DNA of 64,000 bases from Nocardioides sp. TRM66260-LWL (GTDB lineage Bacteria > Actinomycetota > Actinomycetes > Propionibacteriales > Nocardioidaceae). Under the pieces are notes generated by a model, which was given only the letters and a program-made list of their open reading frames with translations, was not told the DNA's origin and ran no database searches. A program made the translations under genes and the position numbers. The stretch is taken from NCBI RefSeq assembly GCF_020075545.1, contig NZ_JAIQZK010000009.1, positions 62,001 to 126,000 of the forward strand. Reading direction: 5' to 3'. Numbering within the stretch: the stretch's first letter is position 1; every line of letters starts with the position of its first letter. This document shows, one piece after another, positions 50,942 to 61,066 of this stretch.

Positions 50942-52321
50942 ATGGGTCACCCTCTGACGTCCGGCCGGCTCGCGCTCGGCACCGCCTCCGCCGCCTTCCA
51001 GATCGAGGGCGCCAGCGATCGCGACGGTCGCGGCGAGTCGATCTGGGACGTCTTCTGCCGTCGTCCCGGGGCGATCCGCGACGGCGGCGACGGCGTCCGC
51101 GCCTGCGAGTCCTACGACCGGCTCGACGACGACGTCGCGCTCGTGGCCGGCCTCGGCGCGCAGTGGTACCGCTTCTCGATCGCGTGGCCCCGCGTCGTCC
51201 CCGAGGGCACCGGTCGCGTCGAGGCGCGCGGTCTCGACTACTACGACCGGCTGGTCGACGCCCTGCTCGCCGCCGGCGTGCAGCCCACCGCGACGCTCTA
51301 CCACTGGGACCTGCCCCAGCCGCTGGAGGACGCCGGCGGCTGGCTCTCCCGCGACACCGCGGTCGCGTTCGCCGAGTACGGCGCGCTCGTGCACGCGCGC
51401 CTCGGCGACCGCGTGCGTCTGTGGGCCTCGCACAACGAGCCATGGTGTGCGGCCTACCTGGGCTACGCGGCCGGCGTCCACGCGCCGGGACGCCGCGAGG
51501 GCGGTCGGGCGCACGTCGCGGCCCACCACCTCAACCTCGGCCACGGGCTGCTGCGCCAGGCGCTGCCCGACGCCGTGGGGCTGGGCATCGTGCACAACCT
51601 GGCCCCGGTCTGGGCCGAGGGCGAGGAGTCGCGCGACGTGGCCGACCGAGTCGACGCGATCCGCAACCGCGTGTGGCTCGACCCGCTCGTCGACGGTGCC
51701 TACGACGACGTGCTGCTCGACGTCGCGCCGGTGCTCGCCGACCCGGCGGTCGTGCGCGACGGCGACCTCGAGCTGATCCGCGGCTCGGCCGACTGGCTCG
51801 GCGTCAACTACTACACGCCGGTGCGTCCGGCCGCCTCCGCGGCCGGCGGTGCGGCCCGGCCGGCGCACACCGAGGGCGAGGCCTACCCCGGCGCCGGGGA
51901 GCTGGACCTCGTCGTCCGCGAGCCGCGCACCGACATCGGCTGGGAGATCGACGCCAGCGGACTCGAGGAGCTGCTCGTCGAGACCCACCGGCGCACCGGC
52001 CTGCCGCTGGTGGTCACCGAGAACGGCGCGGCCTGCGCCGACGACGCGATCGACGCCGACGGCGTGGTCGACGACCAGGACCGCATCGCCTACCTGCGCG
52101 ACCACCTCGCCGCCACCCGGCGCGCGGTCGAGGCCGGCGCCGACGTGCGCGGCTACCTGGTCTGGACCCTCATGGACAACTTCGAGTGGGCCGAGGGCTA
52201 CACGAAGACCTTCGGCCTGGTGCGCGTCGATCGTGGTCATGACGAGCTGCCGCGGGTGCCCAAGGCGTCCTACCGGTGGTTCGCCGAGGAGATCGCTCGG
52301 TCGACCGACGGGCAGGGCTGA
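50942..52321 (+). CDS. GH1 family beta-glucosidase
   Basis: 459 residues. A cytoplasmic glycosidase without signal peptide. The GH1 acid/base Glu166 is in SHNEPWCAAYLGY and the nucleophile Glu360 in VVTENGAACADD; substrate-site blocks TASAAFQIEGASDRDGRGES IWDVF and TLYHWDLPQPLEDAGGW are intact, and the C-terminal WTLMDNFEWAEGYTKTFGLV is standard. Together with the ABC importer it would split imported beta-glucosides such as cellobiose. It ends at a strong terminator shared with the convergent permease operon. Confidence 0.93.
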   Translation: MGHPLTSGRLALGTASAAFQIEGASDRDGRGESIWDVFCRRPGAIRDGGDGVRACESYDRLDDDVALVAGLGAQWYRFSIAWPRVVPEGTGRVEARGLDYYDRLVDALLAAGVQPTATLYHWDLPQPLEDAGGWLSRDTAVAFAEYGALVHARLGDRVRLWASHNEPWCAAYLGYAAGVHAPGRREGGRAHVAAHHLNLGHGLLRQALPDAVGLGIVHNLAPVWAEGEESRDVADRVDAIRNRVWLDPLVDGAYDDVLLDVAPVLADPAVVRDGDLELIRGSADWLGVNYYTPVRPAASAAGGAARPAHTEGEAYPGAGELDLVVREPRTDIGWEIDASGLEELLVETHRRTGLPLVVTENGAACADDAIDADGVVDDQDRIAYLRDHLAATRRAVEAGADVRGYLVWTLMDNFEWAEGYTKTFGLVRVDRGHDELPRVPKASYRWFAEEIARSTDGQG

Positions 52322-52369
52322 GAGCGCGGCGTCCTCCTCTCGGAAGGCGACGGGTCAGGAGGGGTCGCT

Positions 52370-52412
52370 CGCGCCGGCCCGTCCCCCAGGCAGGGAGGGA
52401 CGGGCCGGCGCG
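52370..52412. terminator. Bidirectional terminator between beta-glucosidase and permease genes
   Basis: A 16 bp perfect stem (52370-52385 with 52397-52412), loop 11. Confidence 0.8.
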
Positions 52413-52423
52413 GCTCGTGGGGG

Positions 52424-53392
52424 TCAGCCCTTGACGCTGCCCGCGAGCAGGCCGCGGACGAAGAACCGCTGCAGGCTGAGGAACACGATCAGCGGGATCA
52501 CCAGCGAGACGAACGCGCCGGCCGAGAGCACCTGCCAGTCCTCGCCGCGGGTGCCGGCAAGCGACCCGAGCCAGTAGGTCAGCGGGGCGATGTCGGACTG
52601 GCCGCCGGCGAAGACCAGCGCCACCAGCAGGTCGTTCCAGACCCAGAGGAACTGGAAGATGCCGAACGCGGCGATCGCCGGCGTCATGAGCGGCAGCATG
52701 ATGCGGGTGAAGATCTGCACGTGGCCCGCGCCGTCGACCCGCGCCGACTCGACGAGCTCGCCGGGGATCTCCCGCATGAAGTTGTGCATCAGGAAGACCG
52801 CCAGCGGCAGCGCGAAGATCGTGTGCGAGAGCCAGATCGTGTAGAAGCCGCCGCCCGGGGCGCCCTCGCCGGCCAGCTTCGGCAGCCACTCGGGCGGCCG
52901 GGTGTAGAGGCGCAGCAGCGGGATGAGCGTCACCTGGATCGGTACGATCTGCAGCGCGAAGACCGCCACGAAGAGGGTGTCGCGGCCCTTGAAGTCCATC
53001 CACGCGAACGCGTAGGCGGCCAGCACCGCGAGCGTGATCGGGATGATCACCGCCGGGAGGGTGATCACGATCGTGTTCACCAGGAACCGCGGCAGGTCGC
53101 TGTCGGGGTCGGTGAAGATCGTCCGGTAGTTCTCCAGCGAGAACGACGGGTTGGTGAAGATGTTCCACCACCCGTTGCCCTTGACGTCGGCCTCGGGCCG
53201 GAAGCTGGAGACGAAGAGGCCGAAGGTGGGGATCGTCCAGAGGACGGCGATCACGATGGCGGCCGCCGAGGCGAGCCGCGAGCTCAGGCCGCTGCGCGCC
53301 GCGCTGGCGGCCGAGCGCGGGGGCGCGGTGCCCTCGGGCGGCGTCGGGCTCTCGAGCAGGCCCGGGGTGACGGCGGGGGTGCTGGTGCTCAT
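52424..53392 (-). CDS. Carbohydrate ABC transporter permease (MalG type)
   Basis: 322 residues. After a Pro/Ser-rich cytoplasmic N-terminus of about 50 residues come six membrane helices. The EAA loop reads MREIPGELVESARVDGAGHV QIFTRIMLPLMTPAI, contacting the ATPase. Ends LQRFFVRGLLAGSVKG, characteristic of this permease class. Most similar by pattern to AglG-type alpha-glucoside permeases, though specificity lies mostly in the binding protein. ATGA overlap with the upstream permease gene. Confidence 0.92.
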   Translation of the reverse strand: MSTSTPAVTPGLLESPTPPEGTAPPRSAASAARSGLSSRLASAAAIVIAVLWTIPTFGLFVSSFRPEADVKGNGWWNIFTNPSFSLENYRTIFTDPDSDLPRFLVNTIVITLPAVIIPITLAVLAAYAFAWMDFKGRDTLFVAVFALQIVPIQVTLIPLLRLYTRPPEWLPKLAGEGAPGGGFYTIWLSHTIFALPLAVFLMHNFMREIPGELVESARVDGAGHVQIFTRIMLPLMTPAIAAFGIFQFLWVWNDLLVALVFAGGQSDIAPLTYWLGSLAGTRGEDWQVLSAGAFVSLVIPLIVFLSLQRFFVRGLLAGSVKG

Positions 53393-54351
53393 CGTGCCTC
53401 CAGGCGGCGCATCTGACGGATGTTGTAGATGACGATCGGGCTGACGAGGACGAAGATCAGCGTCGCCAGGGCCGCGCCGAGCGCCGGGTTCAGGGTGCGG
53501 AAGGACTGCACGTAGAACTCGTAGGCCAGCACCTTCGTGCCGAACTGGCCGCCGGTCGCGCTGCGCACGATGTCGAAGACCTTCAGGGTGCTGATGCTGA
53601 TCGTGGTGAGCACGACGATCAGCGAGGGTCGGATGCTCGGCACCGTGATGTGGCGGAAGAGCTGCAGGCCGCTCACGCCGTCGAGCCGGGCGGCCTCGAT
53701 GATGTCCTCGGGGATCGCCTTGATCGACGCCGAGAGGATCGTCATCGCGAAGCCGGCCTGCACCCAGATCAGGATGACGATGAGGAACAGCGTGTTCCAC
53801 GGCTCCTCGAGGAGGAAGTTGTAGGTCGGCAGCCCGACGGCCTTCAGGATGCCGTTGAGCAGGCCGATCTGCTCCTGCGAGCTGTCCTTGTAGGCGTAGA
53901 CGAACTTCCAGATGATCGAGGCGCCGACCAGCGAGATCGCCATGGGCAGGAAGATCAGCGCCTTGGCGAACCTCTCGAAGCGCGAGCGGTCGACCAGGAC
54001 GGCGTAGATCAGCCCGACGGCCGTCGACACCGCCGGGACGAGCACCACCCACAGCGCGGTGTTGCGCAGGGTCTGCAGCTGGTCGGCGTTGGTGAAGATC
54101 TTCTCGTAGTTCGCGAACCCGACCCAGGCCGAGTCGGCGTTGTTGCGGAACGACAGGTAGATCGTCTTGACCGCCGGGTAGAGCAGTCCGACAGCGATGA
54201 GCAGCAGGGTCGGGGCGAGGAAGGCGGCGGCCTGCACCCGCTCGCCGGCGCGGGAGCGGAGTCGCTGCGTGAGCAGCAGGATCACCGCCATCACGCCGAA
54301 GAACAGCACGATGGCGATCGCCATCTGCACGAGCTTCTCGGACGTGGTCAT
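53389..54351 (-). CDS. Carbohydrate ABC transporter permease (MalF type)
   Basis: 320 residues, seven or eight membrane helices. The EAA loop is IKAIPEDIIEAARLDGVSGL QLFRHITVPSIRP. The block YLSFRNNADSAWVGFANYEK IFT is shared by AglF-like permeases. It is the first of two permease genes and follows the binding-protein gene after 128 bp that contains a large hairpin. SD-like GAGAGGT precedes ATG 54351. Confidence 0.92.
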   Translation of the reverse strand: MTTSEKLVQMAIAIVLFFGVMAVILLLTQRLRSRAGERVQAAAFLAPTLLLIAVGLLYPAVKTIYLSFRNNADSAWVGFANYEKIFTNADQLQTLRNTALWVVLVPAVSTAVGLIYAVLVDRSRFERFAKALIFLPMAISLVGASIIWKFVYAYKDSSQEQIGLLNGILKAVGLPTYNFLLEEPWNTLFLIVILIWVQAGFAMTILSASIKAIPEDIIEAARLDGVSGLQLFRHITVPSIRPSLIVVLTTISISTLKVFDIVRSATGGQFGTKVLAYEFYVQSFRTLNPALGAALATLIFVLVSPIVIYNIRQMRRLEAR

Positions 54352-54383
54352 GAGTCACCTCTCGGAGGACGGGGGAGCCGAGC

Positions 54384-54423
54384 GAGGTGCCGGCCGGGTC
54401 GGTGAGGACCCGACCGGCACCTC
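54384..54423. terminator. Intercistronic hairpin between binding-protein and permease genes
   Basis: A 17 bp stem with one G-T pair (54384-54400 with 54407-54423), loop 6. Such hairpins stabilise or partly terminate the message so that the binding protein is made in excess of the membrane subunits. Confidence 0.7.
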
Positions 54424-54479
54424 GAGGTCGGTGCGCGGGCGTCAGCAGGCGCCCGCGCCCGGAGGGAGCGCCTGAGGGA

Positions 54480-55859
54480 TCAGGACGGCCAGGAGGCCTC
54501 GATCTTCTTGAGCGCGTCGGTGGTCGACTCGCCGGTGATCCAGTTCGTCATCTCGCTCCAGAAGGTGCCGGCGCCGACGGCGGCGGGCATCTGGTCGGAG
54601 CCGTCGAAGCGGAAGACCGCGTCCGGGTTCTGCAGGGTCTCGGCCGACAGCTTGTCGATCGGGCTCGTCAGGTTGTCGATCTTCAGGCCCTTGTTGGCGC
54701 TGACCCAGCCGCCGTCCGGGGTGGCCTTGGCCTTCTCGTTGGCCCACACGTCCGAGGACAGGTAGGTCTGGAACGCCTGCACCTCGGGACGGTCGGAGAA
54801 CGCCGCGACGAACTCGCCGCCGCCGAGCACCGGCTGGCCGAACTGGTCGTTGGTGGTGGGCAGGTAGAAGGCGAAGACGTCGCCGTCCTCGGCGACCTTG
54901 GTGCCCTTCGGCCACTGCGCGGCGTAGAACGACGCCTGGCGGTGCAGGGCGCACTTGCCCTTGGTGATGGGCAGACCGCCCTCCTGGAACGACGTGGTGG
55001 CGATCGACTTCACGTCGCCGATGCCGCCGTTGACGTACTTGTCGTTCTTGAGGATGTTGCCGACGCGGTCGAGGGCCTCGGCGACCTTCGGGTCGTTGAA
55101 CGGGATCTCGTGGTTGACCCACTGGTTGTAGACGTCCGGGCCGGCGTCACGCAGCAGGGCGTCCTCGAGCCAGTCGGTGACGACCCAGCCGGTGGCCTCG
55201 CCGGACTCGATGCCCGCGCACCACGGCTTGATGCCGGTGGCCGCGATCTTGTCGCTGAGCGCGATCATGTCGTCCCAGGTCTTCGGCACCTCCCAGCCGT
55301 TGTCCTTGAACATCTTCGGGGAGTACCAGACGAACGACTTCACGTTCGCGCCCAGCGGCGCGGCGTAGAGCTTGTCGTCGACGGTGCCGTAGGAGCGCCA
55401 GTCGGGACCGAACCACTTGTCGACGTTGTCGGAGACCGGCTTCGGGGCCTCCTTGACGTAGCCGCCCTGGACGAGCGACTTCAGCAGACCGGGCTGCGGG
55501 ATGTAGGCGATGTCGGGCAGGTTGCCGCCCTGGGCGCGCACCTGCAGCTGCGCCTCGAACTCCTGCGAGCCCTCGTACTTCACGGTGGCTCCGGTGCAGT
55601 CCTCGAACACCTTGTAGGAGTTCTTCTGCGCGGTGGCCTCGGGCTCGACGATCGAGGTGTAGACGCTGACCGACTTGCCGGTGAGGTCGCCGAACTGCTC
55701 GAGCTGGGCGCACTCGGCCTTGCCCTTGCCCGGGGACGTGCCGCCCGCGCTCTGGGCGTCGTTGCTGCTGCTGTCCGAGCCGCAGCCGACGAGGCCGAGG
55801 CCCGTGACCGCGAGCACCGCGACGCTGGCGGCCAGACGTCGGGACAGGGATGTCTTCAT
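54480..55859 (-). CDS. Extracellular sugar-binding lipoprotein of the ABC importer
   Basis: 459 residues. A lipoprotein signal peptide (MKTSLSRRLAASVAVLAVTG LGLVGCGSD) has its lipobox at LVGC, so it is tethered outside the membrane. The mature part is a group 1 solute-binding fold: SVSVYTSIVEPEATAQ, GNLPDIAYIPQPGLLKSLV, DKLYAAPLGANVKSFVWYSP, TWDDMIALSDKIAATGIKPW CAG and FEGT-like end regions. The pattern resembles AglE-type alpha-glucoside-binding proteins, but a GH1 beta-glucosidase gene in the cluster argues for beta-glucosides, so the ligand is left open. ATG 55859 has GAGGAAAG upstream. Confidence 0.9.
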   Translation of the reverse strand: MKTSLSRRLAASVAVLAVTGLGLVGCGSDSSSNDAQSAGGTSPGKGKAECAQLEQFGDLTGKSVSVYTSIVEPEATAQKNSYKVFEDCTGATVKYEGSQEFEAQLQVRAQGGNLPDIAYIPQPGLLKSLVQGGYVKEAPKPVSDNVDKWFGPDWRSYGTVDDKLYAAPLGANVKSFVWYSPKMFKDNGWEVPKTWDDMIALSDKIAATGIKPWCAGIESGEATGWVVTDWLEDALLRDAGPDVYNQWVNHEIPFNDPKVAEALDRVGNILKNDKYVNGGIGDVKSIATTSFQEGGLPITKGKCALHRQASFYAAQWPKGTKVAEDGDVFAFYLPTTNDQFGQPVLGGGEFVAAFSDRPEVQAFQTYLSSDVWANEKAKATPDGGWVSANKGLKIDNLTSPIDKLSAETLQNPDAVFRFDGSDQMPAAVGAGTFWSEMTNWITGESTTDALKKIEASWPS

Positions 55860-55924
55860 CCGCTCTTTCCTCTCTGAAAGATCCGGCCCGTGGGGTTCCG
55901 ACTCGACGCGGGATGGGGGCCGAC

Positions 55925-55938
55925 GTGACGTGGGTCAC
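55925..55938. promoter_or_regulatory. CRP/GlxR-type site
   Basis: GTGAcgtgggTCAC, perfect half-sites of the CRP consensus TGTGA-N6-TCACA except for the outermost base. It lies 6 bp from the LacI-type operator. Confidence 0.5.
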
Positions 55939-55944
55939 GGGCTA

Positions 55945-55958
55945 TGCAAACGTTTGCA
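55945..55958. promoter_or_regulatory. LacI-family operator
   Basis: TGCAAACGTTTGCA, a perfect 14 bp palindrome with the central CG characteristic of LacI-family sites. Likely bound by the regulator at 49863-50888. Confidence 0.7.
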
Positions 55959-56032
55959 ACGCGTCGCGTCAAGGGCCGTTACCGTCTCGAGACCAAGCGT
56001 CCGCGACCGGTCTGCTCCGGCCCGCGTCGGCG

Positions 56033-56062
56033 TTGACGGCGCGTCCGCGGGGTGCCTACGCT
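56033..56062 (+). promoter_or_regulatory. Promoter of the ABC ATPase gene
   Basis: TTGACG (56033-56038) and TACGCT (56057-56062), 18 bp spacer; leader of about 120 nt. Confidence 0.5.
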
Positions 56063-56192
56063 CCGGGCCTCGTGTGACCTGCGCCATGCTCCGCGGGCTG
56101 GCCGGCGTCGCGCGTCAGGTGGCCGGACGTCCGTCCGGTCGCTCCTCACATTCGGATCGTCGGCACGTTCCTGCCGGTGAAGGAGAGTCGCA

Positions 56193-57275
<1,083 letters not shown>

Positions 57276-57280
57276 CGTCG

Positions 57281-57319
57281 GGCCGCGCCGCCCCATGTAC
57301 CGGCCGCGCCGCCCCATGT
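57281..57319. repeat. Two 18 bp direct repeats, 21 bp period
   Basis: GGCCGCGCCGCCCCATGT occurs at 57281-57298 and 57302-57319, directly before the long hairpin. Confidence 0.8.
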
Positions 57320-57386
57320 GACGCGGAGTCCCGTGAACTGACCACCCCTCCTGAGGGGTGGGAAGTTCACGGGACTCCGCGTTACA
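57317..57386. terminator. Very long two-step inverted repeat between convergent genes
   Basis: 57321-57339 pairs perfectly with 57364-57382 (19 bp); four more pairs, one G-T, extend outward (57317-57320 with 57383-57386). Inside, CCACCCCTC (57342-57350) pairs with GAGGGGTGG (57353-57361). It surely blocks transcription, but its length and perfection exceed the other terminators here, so it may be a short mobile or repeated element. Confidence 0.7.
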
Positions 57387-57414
57387 AGCGTTGGTGGGCG
57401 CCGGCGGGAGAGCG

Positions 57415-58320
57415 TCAGGCGCGGTCGGCGTTGCGGCGGATCGCGTCGATGAGCCGCGGCCACAGCTCCTCGGGGGTGTCGTGGCCCATGCCGCCGATCA
57501 GCACCAGCTCCGAGCCGGGGACGGCGGCGGCGGTGGCGCGTCCGCCCGAGACGTGCACCATCTTGTCGGCCATGCCGTGGACGACGGTCGTCGGCACCCG
57601 CAGCGACCGCAGGGCCTCGGTGCGGTCGGGCTGGGTGAGCACCGCGAGCATCTGGCGCAGGACGCCGCTGGCGCTGACGCCGCGGCGGTAGGTCTCGCTG
57701 GCGCGCGCCCGCAGCATCTCCTCGGGGGATGGGTAGCCGGGCGAGCCGATGAGCCGCCACACCTTGAGCGAGTTGGCGACGTAGCCGTCCTCGTCGGGAC
57801 CGGCCGAGCCGAGCAGGACGGGGATCAGCGACGGGTGCTGCCAGCCGACGGTGCGCCGACCGGTCGTCGACATGATCGAGGTCATCGAGCGCACCCGCTC
57901 GGGGTGGGCCAGCGCCATCGTCTGGACGATCATGCCGCCCATCGAGATGCCGGCCACGTGGGCCGAGGCCAGGCCGAGGTGGTCGAGCAGGCCGAAGGCG
58001 TCGTCGGCGAGGTCGCCCATGCCGTACGGCGCCGCGACCGGCAGGCCGAGGAAGGCCCGCACGATCGCGCTGCGGCCGACCCGCTGGCGGATGCGGGTGG
58101 AGCGCCCGGTGTCGCGGTTGTCGTAGCGGACGACGTAGAAGCCGCGCTCGGCCAGCTGCTCGCAGAAGGCCGTGGGCCACCACGTCATCGGCCCCCCGAG
58201 CCCCATGACGAGCAGCAGCGGCTCGTCGGAGGCGTCGCCGAAGGTCTGGTAGCAGAGCTCGAGGGAGGATCCGAGCGGAGCCAGCAGCTCGTCGGACGCC
58301 TGGGGAGTCGTCTGGGCCAT
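57415..58320 (-). CDS. Alpha/beta hydrolase
   Basis: 301 residues. Fold landmarks: oxyanion region VMGLGGPMTWWP, nucleophile AGISMGGMIVQTMALAHPER, acid in TVVHGMADKMVHVSGG and His in LIGGMGHDTPEELWP. Similar enzymes include esterases, lactonases and haloperoxidase-like hydrolases; no substrate is assigned. ATG 58320 is one choice; ATG 58338 (adding MRFTRH) is possible and neither has a clear ribosome site. Confidence 0.85.
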   Translation of the reverse strand: MAQTTPQASDELLAPLGSSLELCYQTFGDASDEPLLLVMGLGGPMTWWPTAFCEQLAERGFYVVRYDNRDTGRSTRIRQRVGRSAIVRAFLGLPVAAPYGMGDLADDAFGLLDHLGLASAHVAGISMGGMIVQTMALAHPERVRSMTSIMSTTGRRTVGWQHPSLIPVLLGSAGPDEDGYVANSLKVWRLIGSPGYPSPEEMLRARASETYRRGVSASGVLRQMLAVLTQPDRTEALRSLRVPTTVVHGMADKMVHVSGGRATAAAVPGSELVLIGGMGHDTPEELWPRLIDAIRRNADRA

Positions 58321-58405
58321 GTGCCGAGTGAACCGCATGGGCCATCTGCGGCGCCGTCCGACCCCCGTGAGGGTGATCCAGGCCACGGTGGCGTTCACCT
58401 GGCCG

Positions 58406-58411
58406 TAACGT
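58406..58411 (+). promoter_or_regulatory. -10 box TAACGT of the lipase-like gene, probably leaderless
   Basis: Ends 7 nt before GTG 58419 and excludes the alternative GTG at 58410, which it overlaps. Confidence 0.5.
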
Positions 58412-58418
58412 GACCTAT

Positions 58419-59294
58419 GTGAACGAGACCACCATGGGCGCCTTCCTCCTCCCCGAGGGCTTCCGCCGACCCGCCGCCGTCGCCATGCTGCGCGAGGGGC
58501 TGGTCGTCGGCGAGGCCGGACGCAGCGTCGTCCACTCCCTCGCCGAGCGCCGCGCACGCCGCCGCCGGCCCTACGCCGGACCCGCGGTGCAGCGCCACGG
58601 CGACCCGGTGCTGCTGGTGCCGGGCTTCTTCGCCGGCGACTACTCCCTGCGCACCATCGCCGCGCACCTGCGCTCGCAGGGCTGGCGCACCTACCGCGCG
58701 CACATCCTGGCCAACGTCGACTGCACGTTGAGCGCCGCCGCGCTGCTGGAGTCGCGGATCGAGCGGATCGTGGAGCGTCGCGAGCAGAAGGTGCAGATCG
58801 TCGGGCACAGCCTCGGCGGCATGCTGGCCCGCGGCATCGCCGTGCGGCGCCCCGACCTGGTCTCCGGCATCGTGACGATGGGCTCGCCGATGATGGCGCC
58901 GGGCGCCCACCACCGGGCGCTGACGGCCGGCGCGGCCGCGCTCGTCGCCCTGAACCGGGTCGGCGTGCCGGGCCTCATGGCCAGCGACTGCGTCGGCGGC
59001 GACTGCGCGCGTCAGTCCTTCGAGGAGAGCCGCCTGCCGGTGCCGGGCGACGTCGCCTTCACCGCGCTGTGGTCGCGCAACGACGGCATCGTCTGGCCTT
59101 GGGCGTGCATCGACCCGCAGGCCGACGCCGTCGAGGTGCGGGCCTCGCACCTCGGGATGGCCGTCGACCCGCGGGTCGCGCGGGAGGTCTCCTCCGCCCT
59201 GACGCGGCACCGGGCGCGCCGGGCCGGCGTCGAGAGCGGCACCGTGACCGCCTTGGGCTCAGCTCTCGAAGTCGATCGCGGAGTAGGCGCGTAG
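58419..59294 (+). CDS. Alpha/beta hydrolase, lipase-like (triacylglycerol lipase/PGAP1 type)
   Basis: 291 residues. Oxyanion segment [20 protein letters not shown], nucleophile in [20 protein letters not shown], acid in [19 protein letters not shown] and His in [14 protein letters not shown]. The arrangement matches bacterial lipase-like hydrolases acting on membrane or storage lipids. No signal peptide is seen. GTG 58419 is set by the leaderless -10 box. Its last 36 bp overlap the 3' end of convergent glpX. Confidence 0.8.
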   Translation: MNETTMGAFLLPEGFRRPAAVAMLREGLVVGEAGRSVVHSLAERRARRRRPYAGPAVQRHGDPVLLVPGFFAGDYSLRTIAAHLRSQGWRTYRAHILANVDCTLSAAALLESRIERIVERREQKVQIVGHSLGGMLARGIAVRRPDLVSGIVTMGSPMMAPGAHHRALTAGAAALVALNRVGVPGLMASDCVGGDCARQSFEESRLPVPGDVAFTALWSRNDGIVWPWACIDPQADAVEVRASHLGMAVDPRVAREVSSALTRHRARRAGVESGTVTALGSALEVDRGVGA

Positions 59295-60287
59295 CTTGCC
59301 GAGGCGGTGCTCGGAGGTGATCGTGCGGATCGTCCCCGAGCGCGAGCGCATGACCAGCGACTGGGTGATCGCCCCGCCGGGCGTGTAGCGCACCCCGCGC
59401 AGCAGCTCGCCGTCGGTGATGCCGGTGGCGACGAAGAAGCAGTCGTCGCCGGTGACGAGGTCGTCGGTGGTGAGGATCGCCTCGGCCGAGAGGTCGTGGC
59501 CGGCGTCGAGCGCGCGCTGGCGCTCGTCGTCGTCCTGCGGCCACAGGCGGCCCTGGATGACGCCGCCCAGGCACTTCATCGCGCAGGCGGTGATGATGCC
59601 CTCGGGGGTGCCGCCGATGCCGAGCAGCAGGTCGACGCCGGTGTCCTGGCGGGCCGCCATGATCGCGCCGGCGACGTCGCCATCGCTGATGAACTTGATC
59701 ATCGCGCCGGTGGCGCGGATGTCGTCGACCAGCTGCTGGTGACGGGGCCGGTCGAGCAGCACGACCTTGACGTCGGCGGGCCGCTTGCCCTTGGCCTTGG
59801 CGACCGCGGCGATGTTCTCGGCGACGGGGAGGCGGATGTCGACGACGTCGGCGGCCTCCGGGCCGGTGACCAGCTTCTCCATGTAGAAGACCGCGCTGGG
59901 GTCGTACATCGAGCCGCGCGGCGAGACGGCCAGCACCGAGACGGCGTTGGTCATGCCCTTGGCTGTCAGCGTGGTGCCGTCGATCGGGTCGACGGCGACG
60001 TCGCACTCCGGGCCGGTGCCGTCGCCGACGAGCTCGCCGTTGTAGAGCATCGGGGCGTTGTCCTTCTCGCCCTCGCCGATGACCACGACGCCCTGCATGC
60101 CGATGGTGGAGATGAGCACGCGCATGGCGTTGACGGCCACGCCGTCGGCGCCGTTCTTGTCGCCGCGGCCGACCCAGCGACCCGCGGCCATCGCCGCGGC
60201 CTCGGTGACCCGGACGAGCTCGAGGGCGAGGTTGCGGTCGGGGGACTGGGGGTCGACGGACAGGTCGGCGGTCTGCGGCGGCGTCAT
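59259..60287 (-). CDS. glpX: Class II fructose-1,6-bisphosphatase GlpX
   Basis: 342 residues. Gluconeogenic enzyme, the only FBPase type in many actinobacteria. Metal and substrate motifs: [50 protein letters not shown], and [23 protein letters not shown] 60287 is leaderless by prediction (TAGCCT 6 nt upstream). In related genomes it lies next to fumC and DUF4245; DUF4245 is still 2 kb away here. Confidence 0.95.
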   Translation of the reverse strand: MTPPQTADLSVDPQSPDRNLALELVRVTEAAAMAAGRWVGRGDKNGADGVAVNAMRVLISTIGMQGVVVIGEGEKDNAPMLYNGELVGDGTGPECDVAVDPIDGTTLTAKGMTNAVSVLAVSPRGSMYDPSAVFYMEKLVTGPEAADVVDIRLPVAENIAAVAKAKGKRPADVKVVLLDRPRHQQLVDDIRATGAMIKFISDGDVAGAIMAARQDTGVDLLLGIGGTPEGIITACAMKCLGGVIQGRLWPQDDDERQRALDAGHDLSAEAILTTDDLVTGDDCFFVATGITDGELLRGVRYTPGGAITQSLVMRSRSGTIRTITSEHRLGKLRAYSAIDFES

Positions 60288-60293
60288 GGCCGC

Positions 60294-60299
60294 AGGCTA
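60294..60299 (-). promoter_or_regulatory. -10 box TAGCCT of glpX, probably leaderless
   Basis: On the minus strand, 6 nt before ATG 60287. Confidence 0.5.
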
Positions 60300-60382
60300 C
60301 CGGTCGGCGCCGACGCTCCGAGGCGGGAGCGGAGGGGCGGGACGCAGGTCACGATGTCGGTCCGGACTGGTAGGACGGGCGG

Positions 60383-61066
60383 GTGACGTCGCCCGCCCCG
60401 ACCCCGCCGCCGACCCCGTCCCCGGCCCCGTCCGCACCGCCGGCCGAGCCCGGCCCCGACGGCCTGCCGCGCTGCCCGTGGGCCCTGGCCGCGCCGACCT
60501 ATCCCGAGTACCGCCGCTACCACGACGAGGAGTGGGGGTTCCCCGTCGTCGACGACCGCCGGCTCTTCGAGAAGCTGTGCCTCGAGGGGTTCCAGTCGGG
60601 GCTGGCCTGGCGCACGATCCTGGCCAAGCGCGAGGCGTTCCGGGCCGCGTTCGCCGGCTTCGACGCCGAGACCGTCGCCGGCTTCGGTGAGGCCGACGTG
60701 GCCCGGCTGCTCGGCGACGCCGGCATCGTGCGACACCGGGGCAAGATCGAGGCCGCGATCCACAACGCCCGGCGCCTGCTGGAGCTGCAGGAGGAGACCA
60801 CCCTCGCGGCGCACGTGTGGTCCTTCGAGCCCGACCCGGCCGACCTCCCGGCGCCGCAGACCGCCACGACGTCCCCCGCGTCGATCGCCCTGGCCCGCGA
60901 TCTCAAGCGGCGCGGCTGGCGGTTCGTCGGTCCCACCACGATGCACGCGTTCCTGCAGTCCATGGGCCTGATCGACGACCACGTCGAGGGCTGCGTCACG
61001 CGGGACGAGGTCGAGGCCGCGCGGGCCTCGCTGGTCAGGCCAGGCCGCTCGTCGCCCACAGCGTGA
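60383..61066 (+). CDS. tag: DNA-3-methyladenine glycosylase I
   Basis: 227 residues. It removes 3-methyladenine from alkylated DNA. After a Pro/Ala-rich leader of about 25 residues, the Tag family core is complete: RCPWALAAPTYPEYRRYHDE EWGFPV, LCLEGFQSGLAWRTILAKRE, GIVRHRGKIEAAIHNARRLL and RRGWRFVGPTTMHAFLQSMG LIDDHVEGC, which carries zinc ligands. GTG 60383 is the first start in frame. Its 3' end overlaps the convergent permease gene by 32 bp. Confidence 0.93.
   Translation: MTSPAPTPPPTPSPAPSAPPAEPGPDGLPRCPWALAAPTYPEYRRYHDEEWGFPVVDDRRLFEKLCLEGFQSGLAWRTILAKREAFRAAFAGFDAETVAGFGEADVARLLGDAGIVRHRGKIEAAIHNARRLLELQEETTLAAHVWSFEPDPADLPAPQTATTSPASIALARDLKRRGWRFVGPTTMHAFLQSMGLIDDHVEGCVTRDEVEAARASLVRPGRSSPTA

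Larger units (their letters stand above)
55860..56192. other. 333 bp divergent control region of the sugar operon
   Basis: Carries the CRP-type and LacI-type palindromes and promoters in both directions. The minus-strand promoter probably uses TTGACG (55972-55967) with TTGCAT (55949-55944), 17 bp apart, so that the LacI palindrome covers its spacer end and -10. No gene is recognised. Confidence 0.55.
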
